From: Leptobrachium leishanense | Taxonomy: Eukaryota > Chordata > Amphibia > Anura > Megophryidae | DNA length: 64,000 nucleotides | NCBI GenBank assembly: GCA_009667805.1 | Contig: CM019063.1 | Location: forward strand, 56,528,881 to 56,592,880 | Direction: 5' to 3' | Shown: positions 55,740 to 64,000 of the stretch, in pieces | Layout: each line of letters opens with the position of its first letter | Position numbering within the stretch: position 1 is the stretch's first letter | Position numbers and translations under genes: made by a program | Notes under the pieces: model-generated | The model's input: the letters and a program-made list of their open reading frames with translations, nothing else | Databases searched by the model: none | What the model was told of the DNA's origin: nothing

Positions 55740-55868
55740 GAAAAAAAAAAGAAATTTTGAAAAAAGTATAGAAAATGCTTAAAAAAATACTAAAAAATCT
55801 AGAAATAAAGAGACTCTTTACTGCAGAATATTATAAGCAACGGTTTATTAGATATTGAATTAAAAACT
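55740..55868 (+). mobile_element. MITE family B core fragment
   Basis: AATGCTTAAAAAAATACTAA, AAAGAGACTCTTTACTGCAG and CGGTTTATTAGATATTGAAT match the core of MITE B1 and B2. Neither terminus is present. Confidence 0.8.
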
Positions 55869-56056
55869 AATGTGTACGTGGAAAGATTATCAACTCTAAA
55901 TGACCTCTGTTCACAAACGGGCATAACACCAGGTGTTTTTAGTCTGGTAATCAATTTGATACATTGTACAATATAGTGAGGGGGTGGGGTGGTGTCTGCT
56001 TCTGATTGAGATTTGAGAATTAATTTCTCTAAAACATCCTAATATGCTGCATTTAA

Positions 56057-57183
56057 CCTTTTTGCTGCTGAGGCTTTTCACACCTCTGTGCTGAGGTCAT
56101 TTTTACCGCTTTCACTCATCATGTTTAACCGCGTTTTGTAGCCATATTTTGATATATGACCCAGACATATTATATATCGTTCTTTCCGGCAGACTTGGCA
56201 GATTCATAATATGTCATTATTATATGTATACGTTATGTCATGTCTGTATATTATAACAAAAAAATGCAATAAAATTAGAATTTTCAATAATTTATTATGT
56301 GTAAAGTGTTTTTTTTCACATTTTAACCTGCGATCGTTTGCGGCTATATCTTGTATAGGGTGCGCTTGTTAAAAAAATTAGAAATGGGGTCTCGTTACAT
56401 TTTTTTTTGGGGAAAAATTAGCTTTTTTTAACAAACGCACCGCATACAAAAATCGTTAGTGCAGCATTACTGTTCACATTATAATTGAAATGGGAACAAT
56501 ATTGCTGCATTAACAAAACAAAAACAAACAAAAAAACTTGTTTATAAATATATATATATATTTTTTTTTTTTAAATTTCATGCTCATGTTTAGTATCTTT
56601 GGAAAGGCCATGCTCTGGCCGATCCAACAATATCAAACATTAACCCCTAGCTGCCACGGATCGGGAGATAGGGGGTTCATTGGAACCCCCTATCTCCACC
56701 GTTGGTGGCAGCTAGGGGTTAACTCCAGGACTGGCGTCATCGTGCTATGCATGATGACGTCAGTCCTCAGGGGGAGTTCGTGGACGCTTGGCCGACATCC
56801 AAGATGTCGGCCAGCTCCAGGAGAGGATCACGATCCGGCGCTTTTCAGCGCCGATTCGTGATCCGGCTCCCCAGGGGTTAATCACAGCCACCGTTTGGAA
56901 GGGCAGGCTGTGCCCTTCCAAACGGTGCATGGATTAACCCTCTGCCCCCCGGCGATCGGGAGGGAGAGAGGTCCGAAGGACCTCCCCCCTCCCTTTCAGG
57001 CGCTTCCTTCGCACATGCGGGGGGGGGCGCCTGAATTAGATGCCGCCGCGATGACATCTAATTGCTTCGCCGGGGTCCCGGAGTGCTGGGCTGACATCCA
57101 AGATGTTAGCCCGCACTGGGGGGCGCAGCAATCCGCCGGAATCCACAGCACAGGAGAACCACTTGGCTGGACGCGCCAAGTGG
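56057..57183 (+). mobile_element. piggyBac-like hairpin-chain element, copy D4
   Basis: 1127 bp flanked by TTAA (56053-56056, 57184-57187), same orientation as D1: CCTTTTTGCTGCTGAGG at the left, CTGGACGCGCCAAGTGG at the right. It has the same hairpin order but is the most diverged copy. Several arm changes are paired: GGGGGTTC/GAACCCCC, ACCGTTT/AAACGGT, ATTAGATG/CATCTAAT. Confidence 0.87.
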
Positions 57184-57244
57184 TTAACTGGTGTTTGAAA
57201 AAATGTAAAGCAATGTTATTTTTCACCTAGGGATTAAACATTCA

Positions 57245-58195
57245 CAGGGTTATTCAGAGAGCGGTGAAAAGCAGGAGAATAACTGGAGAAGTGAAAATTC
57301 TAGGTCAAAATAGCCAAACCAGAAAAATTCTCCCATTTAACTCACTTTCCAAATTGGCTATTTGGTCTAGATTGTTCTCTTCTCCTGCCAGTTCTCCTGG
57401 CTTTCACCGCTCTCTCAGGGTTGTTCAGAGAAAGGTGAAAACCAGGAGAATGGCAGCAAAAGAGAACAATCTGGACCAAATAGCCGATTTGGAAAGTGAG
57501 ATAAGGCTAGGGTCAGACTAACGCATTTTTCGCAGCGAAAGTCAAAAAGTGAAAGTGCGTCCGAACGCATTGCCGTATTTTTTCATGGATTGCGCGAAAA
57601 CGGTCATACGATGCGCATTTTTGTGCGTAATTTTTTACGGATCCAAACCAGGAAACTTTGGGTGTCTGGACGTTATGTTGGCCGGACATGAGCAGGGTCT
57701 GACGTCTCCAAATCACGCACACACGCCGCTAGTGGACGCAGCGCACTCTGTACGTCCGTACTAGCGGTTCTGCGTTCTCGAAAAAATGCGTTCATTTTCC
57801 ACTTGCTTTGCGCAGCCGGACTTTCGTGCGACCGTACTTCGTATATTGGCCGTCATTGCCCGTCATTTTCTGCTAGTGCGGCCGTGATTAAGTGCGCCTA
57901 AACGCACGTTAAAAATTCGCTAGTCTGACCCTAGCCTAAATGGGAGAATTTTTCTGGTTTGGCTATTTTGACCTAGAATTTTCCATTCTCCAGTCATTCT
58001 CCTGCTCTTCACCGCTCTCTGAATAACCCTGACAGGGTTATTCAGAGAAGGTGAAACTCAGGAGAATGACTGGAGAATGGAAAATTCTAGGTCAAAATAG
58101 CCAAACCAGAAAAATTCTCCCATTTATCTCACTTTCCAAATCGGCTATTTGGTCTAGAATTTTCCATTCTCCAGTCATTCTCCTGCTTTTCACCG
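57245..58195. mobile_element. MITE family C, three tandem palindromic units
   Basis: Three head-to-tail units, each starting CAGGGTT(A/G)TTCAGAGA and being nearly its own reverse complement: 57245-57416, 57417-58031 (carrying a Harbinger-like MITE) and 58033-58195. Each unit alone is about 165-185 bp with GGTCAAAATAGCCAAACCAG and CTGGTTTGGCTATTTTGACC in opposite arms. Confidence 0.85.
57505..57936 (+). mobile_element. Harbinger-like MITE, family A, copy 4
   Basis: 432 bp, GGCTAGGGTCAGACTAACGC to GTCTGACCCTAGCC, with TAA on both sides (57502-57504, 57937-57939). The empty site is known: the unit it interrupts reads GTGAGATAAATGGGAG, so the TAA duplication is direct evidence of the mechanism. 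Confidence 0.95.
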
Positions 58196-58713
58196 CCAAA
58201 AAATCAGTAAACTTTTTCTGCGTGTCCGAAAATGTCTCCTCTTCTCATACAGACTGCCGCCCCAAGCAGTTGTTTATAGATAGATTAAAGGAAAAGCATT
58301 TACCATCATTTGAAATGTCATATTTTGGTTTTTACATATTTCTATACATCCTAGAAATCCGCCACTTCACGGGCAGGTTATGGGGACCTTCTAGGCACGA
58401 TATTTGAAGGAATTTTTGGTTTTTATTTTTAACCCTTATTTCATGGAAAACTCACTGTCCCTTTAAAAACGTTTTTTTTTTTACTTTTTGTCCTTGTTTC
58501 CTGTCCCCCAGGGCACTACCCGGACCCCCACACACCTTTTATGGCAAATATGTAGCATATATGCTCTCTTGGAGGGCACTCTAAAAAAACGAATTTTCAG
58601 GCCCATTGACTTGCATGGGGGTTCGGGTTCGGGTTCGGTCCCGAACAAATGGGAAGTTCGGGTTCGGGCTCGAACCGAACTCGGGGAGTGTTCGGCTCAT
58701 CCCTAATGACCGG

Positions 58714-58829
58714 CATGACCTCGCTGACGCAAAACCCTGCAGGTCCGCGAACTGATCTCGGAGGGAGACTGGAGACTTTTGTCCCAAGTCTCATTCTGCT
58801 TCAGGCGGCCAGAAGCAGCAGTTCTCGTC
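58714..58829. other. short unassigned spacer
   Basis: GC-richer single-copy stretch between the hAT-A3 duplication and the telomere-like array. No feature seen. Confidence 0.4.
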
Positions 58830-59395
58830 ACGGGATGAGGATTAGGGTTGAGATTATTTTCAGCATTGTTTTAGGGTTTGGAGTAACTTTAGTGTTGTTT
58901 TTAGGGTTAGGATTACTTTTATTGTTTTTAAGGTTAGGGTTAGGATTATTTTTAGTGTTGTTTTTAGGGTTAGGGTTTAGATTATTTTTACAGGGTTATT
59001 CAGAGAGCATGAAAAGCAGGAGAATGACTGGAGGATGAAAAATTCTAGGTCAAAATAGCCAATTTGGAAAGTGAGATGAAAGGGAGAATTTAGCTGGTTT
59101 GGCTATTTTGACCTAGAATTTTTCATTCTCCAGTCATTCTCCTGCTTTTCGCGCTCTCTGAATAACCCTGTTAGTGTTTTTTTAAGGTTAGGGTTGGGAT
59201 TATTTTTAGTGTTGTTTTAGGGTTAGTATTTTTTTTAGTGTTTTTAGGGTTAGGATTACTTTTAGTTTAGTTTTTAGGGTCAGGATTATTTTTAGTGTTG
59301 TTTTAGGGTTAGGATTAGAACTATGTTTTGTGTTGTTTTAGGATTAGGGTTATGATTATTTTTAGTTGTGTTTTAAGGTTAAGGTTACTAACATG
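58830..59395 (+). repeat. Telomere-like TTAGGGTTAGGATT minisatellite
   Basis: Irregular units of about 30-35 bp built from TTTAGGGTTAGGATTATTTT and TAGTGTTGTTT. TTAGGG occurs many times but not in a pure array. Interrupted by a MITE at 58991-59170. Confidence 0.85.
58991..59170. mobile_element. MITE family C, single complete copy
   Basis: 180-bp near-perfect hairpin, CAGGGTTATTCAGAGAGC to CTCTCTGAATAACCCTG, with TTA on both sides (58988-58990, 59171-59173). It fixes the unit size and target of family C. Confidence 0.93.
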
Positions 59396-60330
59396 GGTTA
59401 ATTAGAGACAATTACGGACAGGACACCCGTTTTTGGGGGCTTATTAACATCCTGCTTTTTTCTTTGTGTGTAAATGGGAAAATATTTTAGAATTAGTCTG
59501 TGTCCGAATCCGTTTTTATCTAATTAGCCGATATTTCGAGAAAAAAAAAAGTTTATTGAAGCTCTATTAAATCGAGCGGTAAGTTTGGAAAATGAGTGCC
59601 GGAAATTACAGTTACCCTAGGTCGCCGTGTATAACAATGCCCAATTAGCAGTAACACCAGCCAAACTTAAAGTGGAATCACAAATTATTGCGATGTAACA
59701 TACCGCAATTGCTGTATCTAGTTCTTGCACGGCAATATAACTGTTTGCAATGATGGCAAGTGAAATCAGTAGTCACCGGGGGATAGGGTTAAGTCACACA
59801 TAATGGAAGTCCACTTGTTTGTAATCATGTTACTATGTCCAACGAGACAGAACTCGATTGCATTTTGTAAACGATATTAATAATGTTTCTGTACTTTTCT
59901 TTCAGACAGCTAACCTTGGCACAGAGCAGGCCATCTTGGAATCATTAAGATATGCTTACTAATCTCCATGACCAAGGAATTCAATCTTCCTCTCAGCAAC
60001 CTCTTGGGTTGTAAATCATGCATTGTAATCCGATCGTGTTTCACAAGGATCATTCACAGTAAAACGCAGAATCGCTGACGCAACAGGTCTTTGCTGTTCA
60101 TGCTCCGGACTGATCTTTAACCGGACTTTAGTCAGGCCGAGCCGGTATCCAGTGACAATCACATGTGACTTGCAACACAAGACAACGGCTGCGGCAGAAC
60201 CGGTCGGTCAGCACTGGAGGGGTTTTCCCCAGAGAAACAGACCGGTCATCCAGGGCTTGTTATGAAAAAGGAACTTTATTATGAAGCCGCAACATTACGC
60301 TTCTTCAGTTGTGCTGAGGGTTCCGGTGTT
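59396..60330. other. unassigned sequence
   Basis: About 930 bp with no recognised repeat. A CTTTTCTTTCAG acceptor-like site at about 59893-59905 precedes ACAGCTAACCTTGGCACAG, but there is no open frame of note. Confidence 0.4.
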
Positions 60331-60855
60331 CCGTCGAATAATGCCAGAGCATTGGATAATGCAAGCGACGCTCTGTGCATGTGCCGGTGCCGCTACCAGC
60401 TAGAATCCTATATGCAATATGCAAAAAATCGACCACGAGCCTCAGATTGTGCAAAGCGACGCTCTGTGAATGCGCCACTGGAAGAGAATCCCCAGACACG
60501 AGCATACAAAGCCAGAGGCATTATCTGACCTGTCACACATTCAAATTATAATAACTTTATTAATTATTTTAAATAAGCTTGAGAAAACACTAAGAACAAA
60601 CTTTTTTCTCTTCTGCGGCCTCGGCACGGCATGCGCAGAATACGCGAGGCACTATCTGATGGATTAGATAATGCCTCTGGCTTTGTGTGCTTGTGCCTGG
60701 GGATTCCCTTCCAGTGGTGCATGCACAGAGCGTCGCTTGCACAATCCAACGTTCTTGACTGATTTTCGCATACATCACAGATTCTAGCTGGTAGTGGCAC
60801 CAGTGCATGCGCAGGGCGTCGTCTGCATTATCCAATGCTCTGTCAAAATTCAATG
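60331..60855. mobile_element. Foldback element with arms of about 195 bp
   Basis: Left arm 60331-60527 and right arm 60663-60855 are inverse copies. CAGAGCATTGGATAATGC, GCTACCAGCTAGAATC, GCGACGCTCTGTG and AAAGCCAGAGGCATTATC occur in both in mirrored order. The spacer is 135 bp. Within each arm two related sub-repeats carry GCGACGCTCTGTG. No protein; no target duplication fixed. Confidence 0.8.
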
Positions 60856-60979
60856 AAACATCAACAGTCCCACCCACAGCCAATTGCAGCAATGGGAAGG
60901 AGGTGGGCTGGGGGATTTGCCAGAGAACCGCAGGATGTGCTATGCCGTCCCTCGGCATTCTGTCACACCCTTTAAAGGG

Positions 60980-61404
60980 TGCTAGGGTCAGACTAACGCA
61001 TTTTCACGTTGTCTGTGAAAAAGTGCGTTCGAACGAATGGACGCATTTTTTCACGGAGTACGTGATAGCGGTCATACTATGCGCATTTGCGTTCGTGATT
61101 TTGTACGGATCATCAATAAAACACTTTGTGCATCTGGACGTTATGTTGGCCGGACATTAGCAGTGTCTGACGTCTCCAATTCACGCACACACGCCTCTAG
61201 CGGACGCAGCGCACTCTGTACGTCAGTACTAGCGGTTTTACGTTCTCGACAAAATGCGTTCGTTTGCCACTTGCGTTGCGCAGCCGGACTTTTGTGCGAC
61301 CGTACTTCGTATATTGGCCGTCATTGCCCGGCATTTGCTGCTACTACGGCCGTGATTAAGTGCGCCTGCACGCCCGTTCGCACTGCCTCAGTCTGACCCT
61401 AGCC
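60980..61404 (+). mobile_element. Harbinger-like MITE, family A, copy 5
   Basis: GCTAGGGTCAGACTAACGC to GTCTGACCCTAGCC followed by TAA (61405-61407). The left duplication is decayed (AAAGGGT). Same orientation as copy 4; non-coding. Confidence 0.85.
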
Positions 61405-61583
61405 TAATGTAGGTAGATTGGCAAAATTTATTTATAATTTTTTCTTATGCAAAGCTCTGGTTTTCATTTATTCCTCTTTATATTTGATTTATGTATAAAA
61501 TACAGAACATCATTAAAACATATGCAAGGGTTAAATATTTCATTATCCAGCTTTTTTTTTTTTTTTCAAAGTCACCAGAATAA

Positions 61584-62009
61584 GGCTAAGGTCAGACTAA
61601 CGCAGTATTAACGTGCGTTTAGCTGCACTAAATCACGGCCGTGTTAGCAGCAAATGACGTCCAATGCCGGGCAGCATACGAAGAACGGCCGCACAAAAGT
61701 GCGGTCGCGCAACGCAAGTGGCAAACCAACGCATTTTTTAGAGAACGTCAAACCGCTAGTACTGACGTACAGAGTGCTCTGCGTCCGCTAGCGGCATGTG
61801 TGTGTGATTAGGAGACATCAGACGCTGCTAATGTCCGGCCAACATAACGTCCAGACGCAAAAAGGGTTTTATTGATGATCCGTACAAAATCACGGATGAA
61901 AATGCGCATCGTATGACCGCTATCGCGTATTCCGTGAAAAAATGCGTCCATTCGTTCGAACGCACTTTTTCACGGACAACGTGAAAAATTCGTTAGTCTG
62001 ACCCTAGCC
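61584..62009 (-). mobile_element. Harbinger-like MITE, family A, copy 6
   Basis: 426 bp, GGCTAAGGTCAGACTAACGC to GTCTGACCCTAGCC with TAA on both sides (61581-61583, 62010-62012). It is the inverse of copy 5, from which it is separated by 180 bp. Confidence 0.93.
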
Positions 62010-62012
62010 TAA

Positions 62013-62360
62013 AATGCTAAGGTGACCTTGCTGGGAATAGAGCTGTGGCCATGAGATTCTGAAAAGTGCTACAGATGCAGCAGAAACCAGTGTATTTAAC
62101 AGTGAATTATCGCATTTGATATATAACGCATTAGAGAGATCCTTTGGATTAAAATGTGCTGTGACATGTGTGATTATGTAACAATTGTCTTCGCTCTTCT
62201 ACATAACATTAAAATACATTTTCTCACTCATAAAAGAGGGTCTTGTGCACCTATCAGTGTTTTCCAGATGTACCGACTTGCCACTTTGTGCTTAGCCCTA
62301 CTTCTTGCAATATGAGCAGGATTTTAATGCAAAATGCTACATTTTGGCAATATCCTAGGA
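62013..62360. other. unassigned sequence
   Basis: About 350 bp without recognised features, ending at the LINE tail. Confidence 0.4.
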
Positions 62361-64000
62361 TTTATTTATTTATAAAGGATTTTACCAGGAAGGATACATT
62401 GAGATTTCTCTCGTTTTCAAGTATGTCCTGGGTTCAAGAACATTGATGTGTTACAGTTACAGAAATACAAAGTAATACAATGCAAGATATTAAAAAAAAC
62501 CAGAAATATACAGATTAACAGAAAATAAATATGTAGGAAATAGTCATTATGTTACATGTTTACAGGTGCATTCTGTATTGAGGTATGTTAGTAAGGAGCT
62601 CTTGAGTGACTTAAGACTGGGGGAAGATTTGATGGTGTCTGGGAGGTTATTCCATAATTGTGGTGCTCTGTAGGAAACTGAGGATCGAGCCACTGTCTTT
62701 TTGTATTGCGGTATTGCAAGTAAGGTGCTGGTCCTGGATCGGAGGTTACAGGATGAGGGAGCTGCTGGGGGAAGCAGTCTATTCAGATAGGGTGGCAGCT
62801 TCCCAGAAAAGCTCTTAAACACCAGGCTGGAAAGGTGAAGGGTGCGTTTAGACTCCAGCGATGGCCAGTTTAGCTCTTTTAACATGTCACAATGGTGGGT
62901 CACGTAGTTACATTGTAATGCAAAGCGGCAGAATGAGTTATACAATGTAGTAAGTTTCTGAAGATGTGTTTGCGGGGCGGCTGCGTACACTACATCTCCG
63001 TATTCAATAGCCGGCATAAGCATTTGCTGTACAATCTGCTTTCTTACCGTGGGGCTCAGGCAGGATTTGTTTCTGTACAGGGCACCTAGTTTGGGGTAAA
63101 GTTTAGATGAGAGTTTTTCGATGTGGGGGCCAAAGGATAGATTAGGGTCTAACCACATACCTAGATATTTGAGAGAAGTGACTGTGGTCAGCGTGCCATT
63201 TGATTGTGTCCCAACACATAAGTGGGGATTTTGCAATTTGTGTAGTTTAGGTTTTGTTCCAAAGAGCATCGTTACAGTTTTGTCATTATTTTAAAAAAGT
63301 TTGCTGTGTTTGATCCACTTTTCTACCTCTGTGAATTGTTCTTGCAGCACGGCTTCCAGCTGCCGGAGATTTGGTTTGCTGGTATAGATCACAGTGTTGT
63401 CTGCGTGCATATGTACAGTTGAGGCTTTGCAGATTTTGGGCAGATCATTTATGAATATTGTGAATAGTAGGGGGCCTAGTATTGAGCCTTGGGGTACACC
63501 GCAAGTGACAGGGAGGGGGAGGGAGGAGCTGCCAGAAATTGACACATATTGTGATCGGTCGGATACATATGATTGAAACCAGGTTAGCGTGCGATCACCA
63601 ATGCCAGAGTTTTTAAGTTTTTCTAACAAGATGCCATGGTCTACTGTGTCAAAGGCCTTGGCAAAATCAAGGAAGATGGCTCCAGTTAGGTTTCCTTGTT
63701 CCATCCCAGCTTGGATATCATTGCAGACTTTTAAAGGGCGGTTGTAGTTGAGTGATTTGGACGAAAGCCGGGTTGATCTGGGGTTAAGTAGTTCCAATAT
63801 TGATAATAATCACGTAATTGTGTGTAGACGCATTTTCCAAAATTTTTGACATTACAGGGAGCAACGATATCGGACGGTAGTTGGATACCAAAGTACTGTC
63901 ACCACTTTTATGGATAGGTACCACTCTCGCAGTCTTCCAGAGTTTGGGTATGTATCCAGTCGCCAGTGATTCATTGATTAGGGTTGCGACAGGATTTGCA
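62361..64000 (-). mobile_element. Rex1/L2-like LINE, runs off the window
   Basis: The 3' end at the left is a TTTATTTATTTATAAAGG tail. The coding part begins at about 62547 and continues beyond 64000. The 68-bp fragment at 2761 belongs to the same family. 3' UTR about 185 bp. Confidence 0.9.
62547..63797 (-). pseudogene. Rex1/L2-like reverse transcriptase, catalytic motif mutated
   Basis: The upstream part (63291-63797) has AIFLDFAKAFDTVDHGILLE, VTCGVPQGSILGPLLFTIF and INDLPKICKASTVHMHADNT, where the expected YADD is HADN. The downstream part (62547-63269) reads LKYLGMWLDPNLSFGPHIEK, MLMPAIEYGDVVYAAAP and a C-terminal SYRAPQLWNNLPDTIKSSPS. A stop (TTTAAAATAATGA region, about 63270-63290) separates the two. 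RT for target-primed reverse transcription; loss of the second catalytic Asp and the break make it inactive. More of the gene may lie past the window edge. Confidence 0.9.

Larger units (their letters stand above)
55635..58705 (+). mobile_element. hAT-A copy 3, non-autonomous, complete ends
   Basis: Starts TAGGGATGAGCTGTTCGGG and ends TTCGGCTCATCCCTA, with a perfect 8-bp duplication ATGACCGG (55627-55634, 58706-58713). It shares the last 510 bp (about 58198-58705) with copies 1 and 2 but has no transposase. Its interior is occupied by a MITE B fragment, hairpin-chain element D4 and a tandem MITE C cluster. These ends and the duplication establish the hAT-A termini. Confidence 0.95.

Noticed and set aside
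59893..59970. Acceptor-like CTTTTCTTTCAG followed by a possible terminal exon of a host gene
   Set aside because: No open frame, no matching donor or polyadenylation context could be supported; a single acceptor-like motif is expected by chance.

Overview
The window looks like intergenic or intronic DNA from a repeat-rich vertebrate genome, most likely an amphibian (frog). That assignment is inference. It rests on the mixture of families seen: CR1-like and Rex1/L2-like LINEs, an L1/Tx1-type LINE, a gamma-type endogenous retrovirus with a tRNA-Pro primer site, BED-finger hAT transposons, Tc1 elements, Harbinger-like MITEs with 3-bp TWA target duplications, and TTAA-flanked piggyBac-like elements. 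No host protein gene or structural RNA gene could be supported. Almost all long open frames are relics of transposons or accidental frames through tandem repeats.

Layout. 1-200: 20-bp minisatellite. 1244-2306: a hAT-B end and two Harbinger-like MITEs. 2535-22317: a 54-bp satellite that took up a LINE tail, a CR1 LINE and a provirus (5674-22100, minus strand). The provirus keeps two LTRs, primer site, polypurine tract, gag, protease/partial RT and a broken env. Between RT and env sits hAT-A copy 1 (8145-17536). Its transposase gene is split by hAT-B (9757-15655, 8-bp duplication ATTACTGG). hAT-B in turn contains a Harbinger-like MITE, a piggyBac-like hairpin-chain element with a 21-bp minisatellite, and a five-exon Myb/SANT-like gene on the minus strand. 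22342-28282: MITEs and a 2.2-kb foldback element (24758-26991) with a nested hAT element carrying a 23-bp minisatellite. 29258-30699: 28-bp minisatellite. 30775-35660: hAT-A copy 2, which shows the promoter, N-terminus and BED finger missing from copy 1. 36718-43799: full-length L1/Tx1-like LINE with a 16-bp target duplication. 43911-45539: Tc1 3' half with a coding minisatellite. 45642-48104: two hairpin-chain elements in tandem sharing one TTAA. 48734-55042: a MITE holding a LINE, then a Tc1 holding a CR1 LINE that holds an ORF1-only element. 55635-58705: hAT-A copy 3, non-autonomous, stuffed with MITEs and a fourth hairpin-chain element. 58830-59395: telomere-like minisatellite. 60331-62009: a foldback element and an inverted MITE pair. 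62361-64000: Rex1/L2-like LINE running off the window.

How the parts relate. Target duplications and the resumption of interrupted sequence give a relative insertion order: satellite, then provirus, then hAT-A, then hAT-B, then elements inside hAT-B. The hAT-A copies complement each other: copy 2 gives the 5' half, copy 1 the better catalytic core, copy 3 intact ends. The strongest candidate for something not well described is the TTAA-flanked family with four copies here. One half of each is a serial chain of about a dozen short perfect hairpins, and paired changes in the hairpin arms between copies suggest the pairing is maintained. A second candidate is the Myb/SANT-like gene with tandemly duplicated acidic exons.
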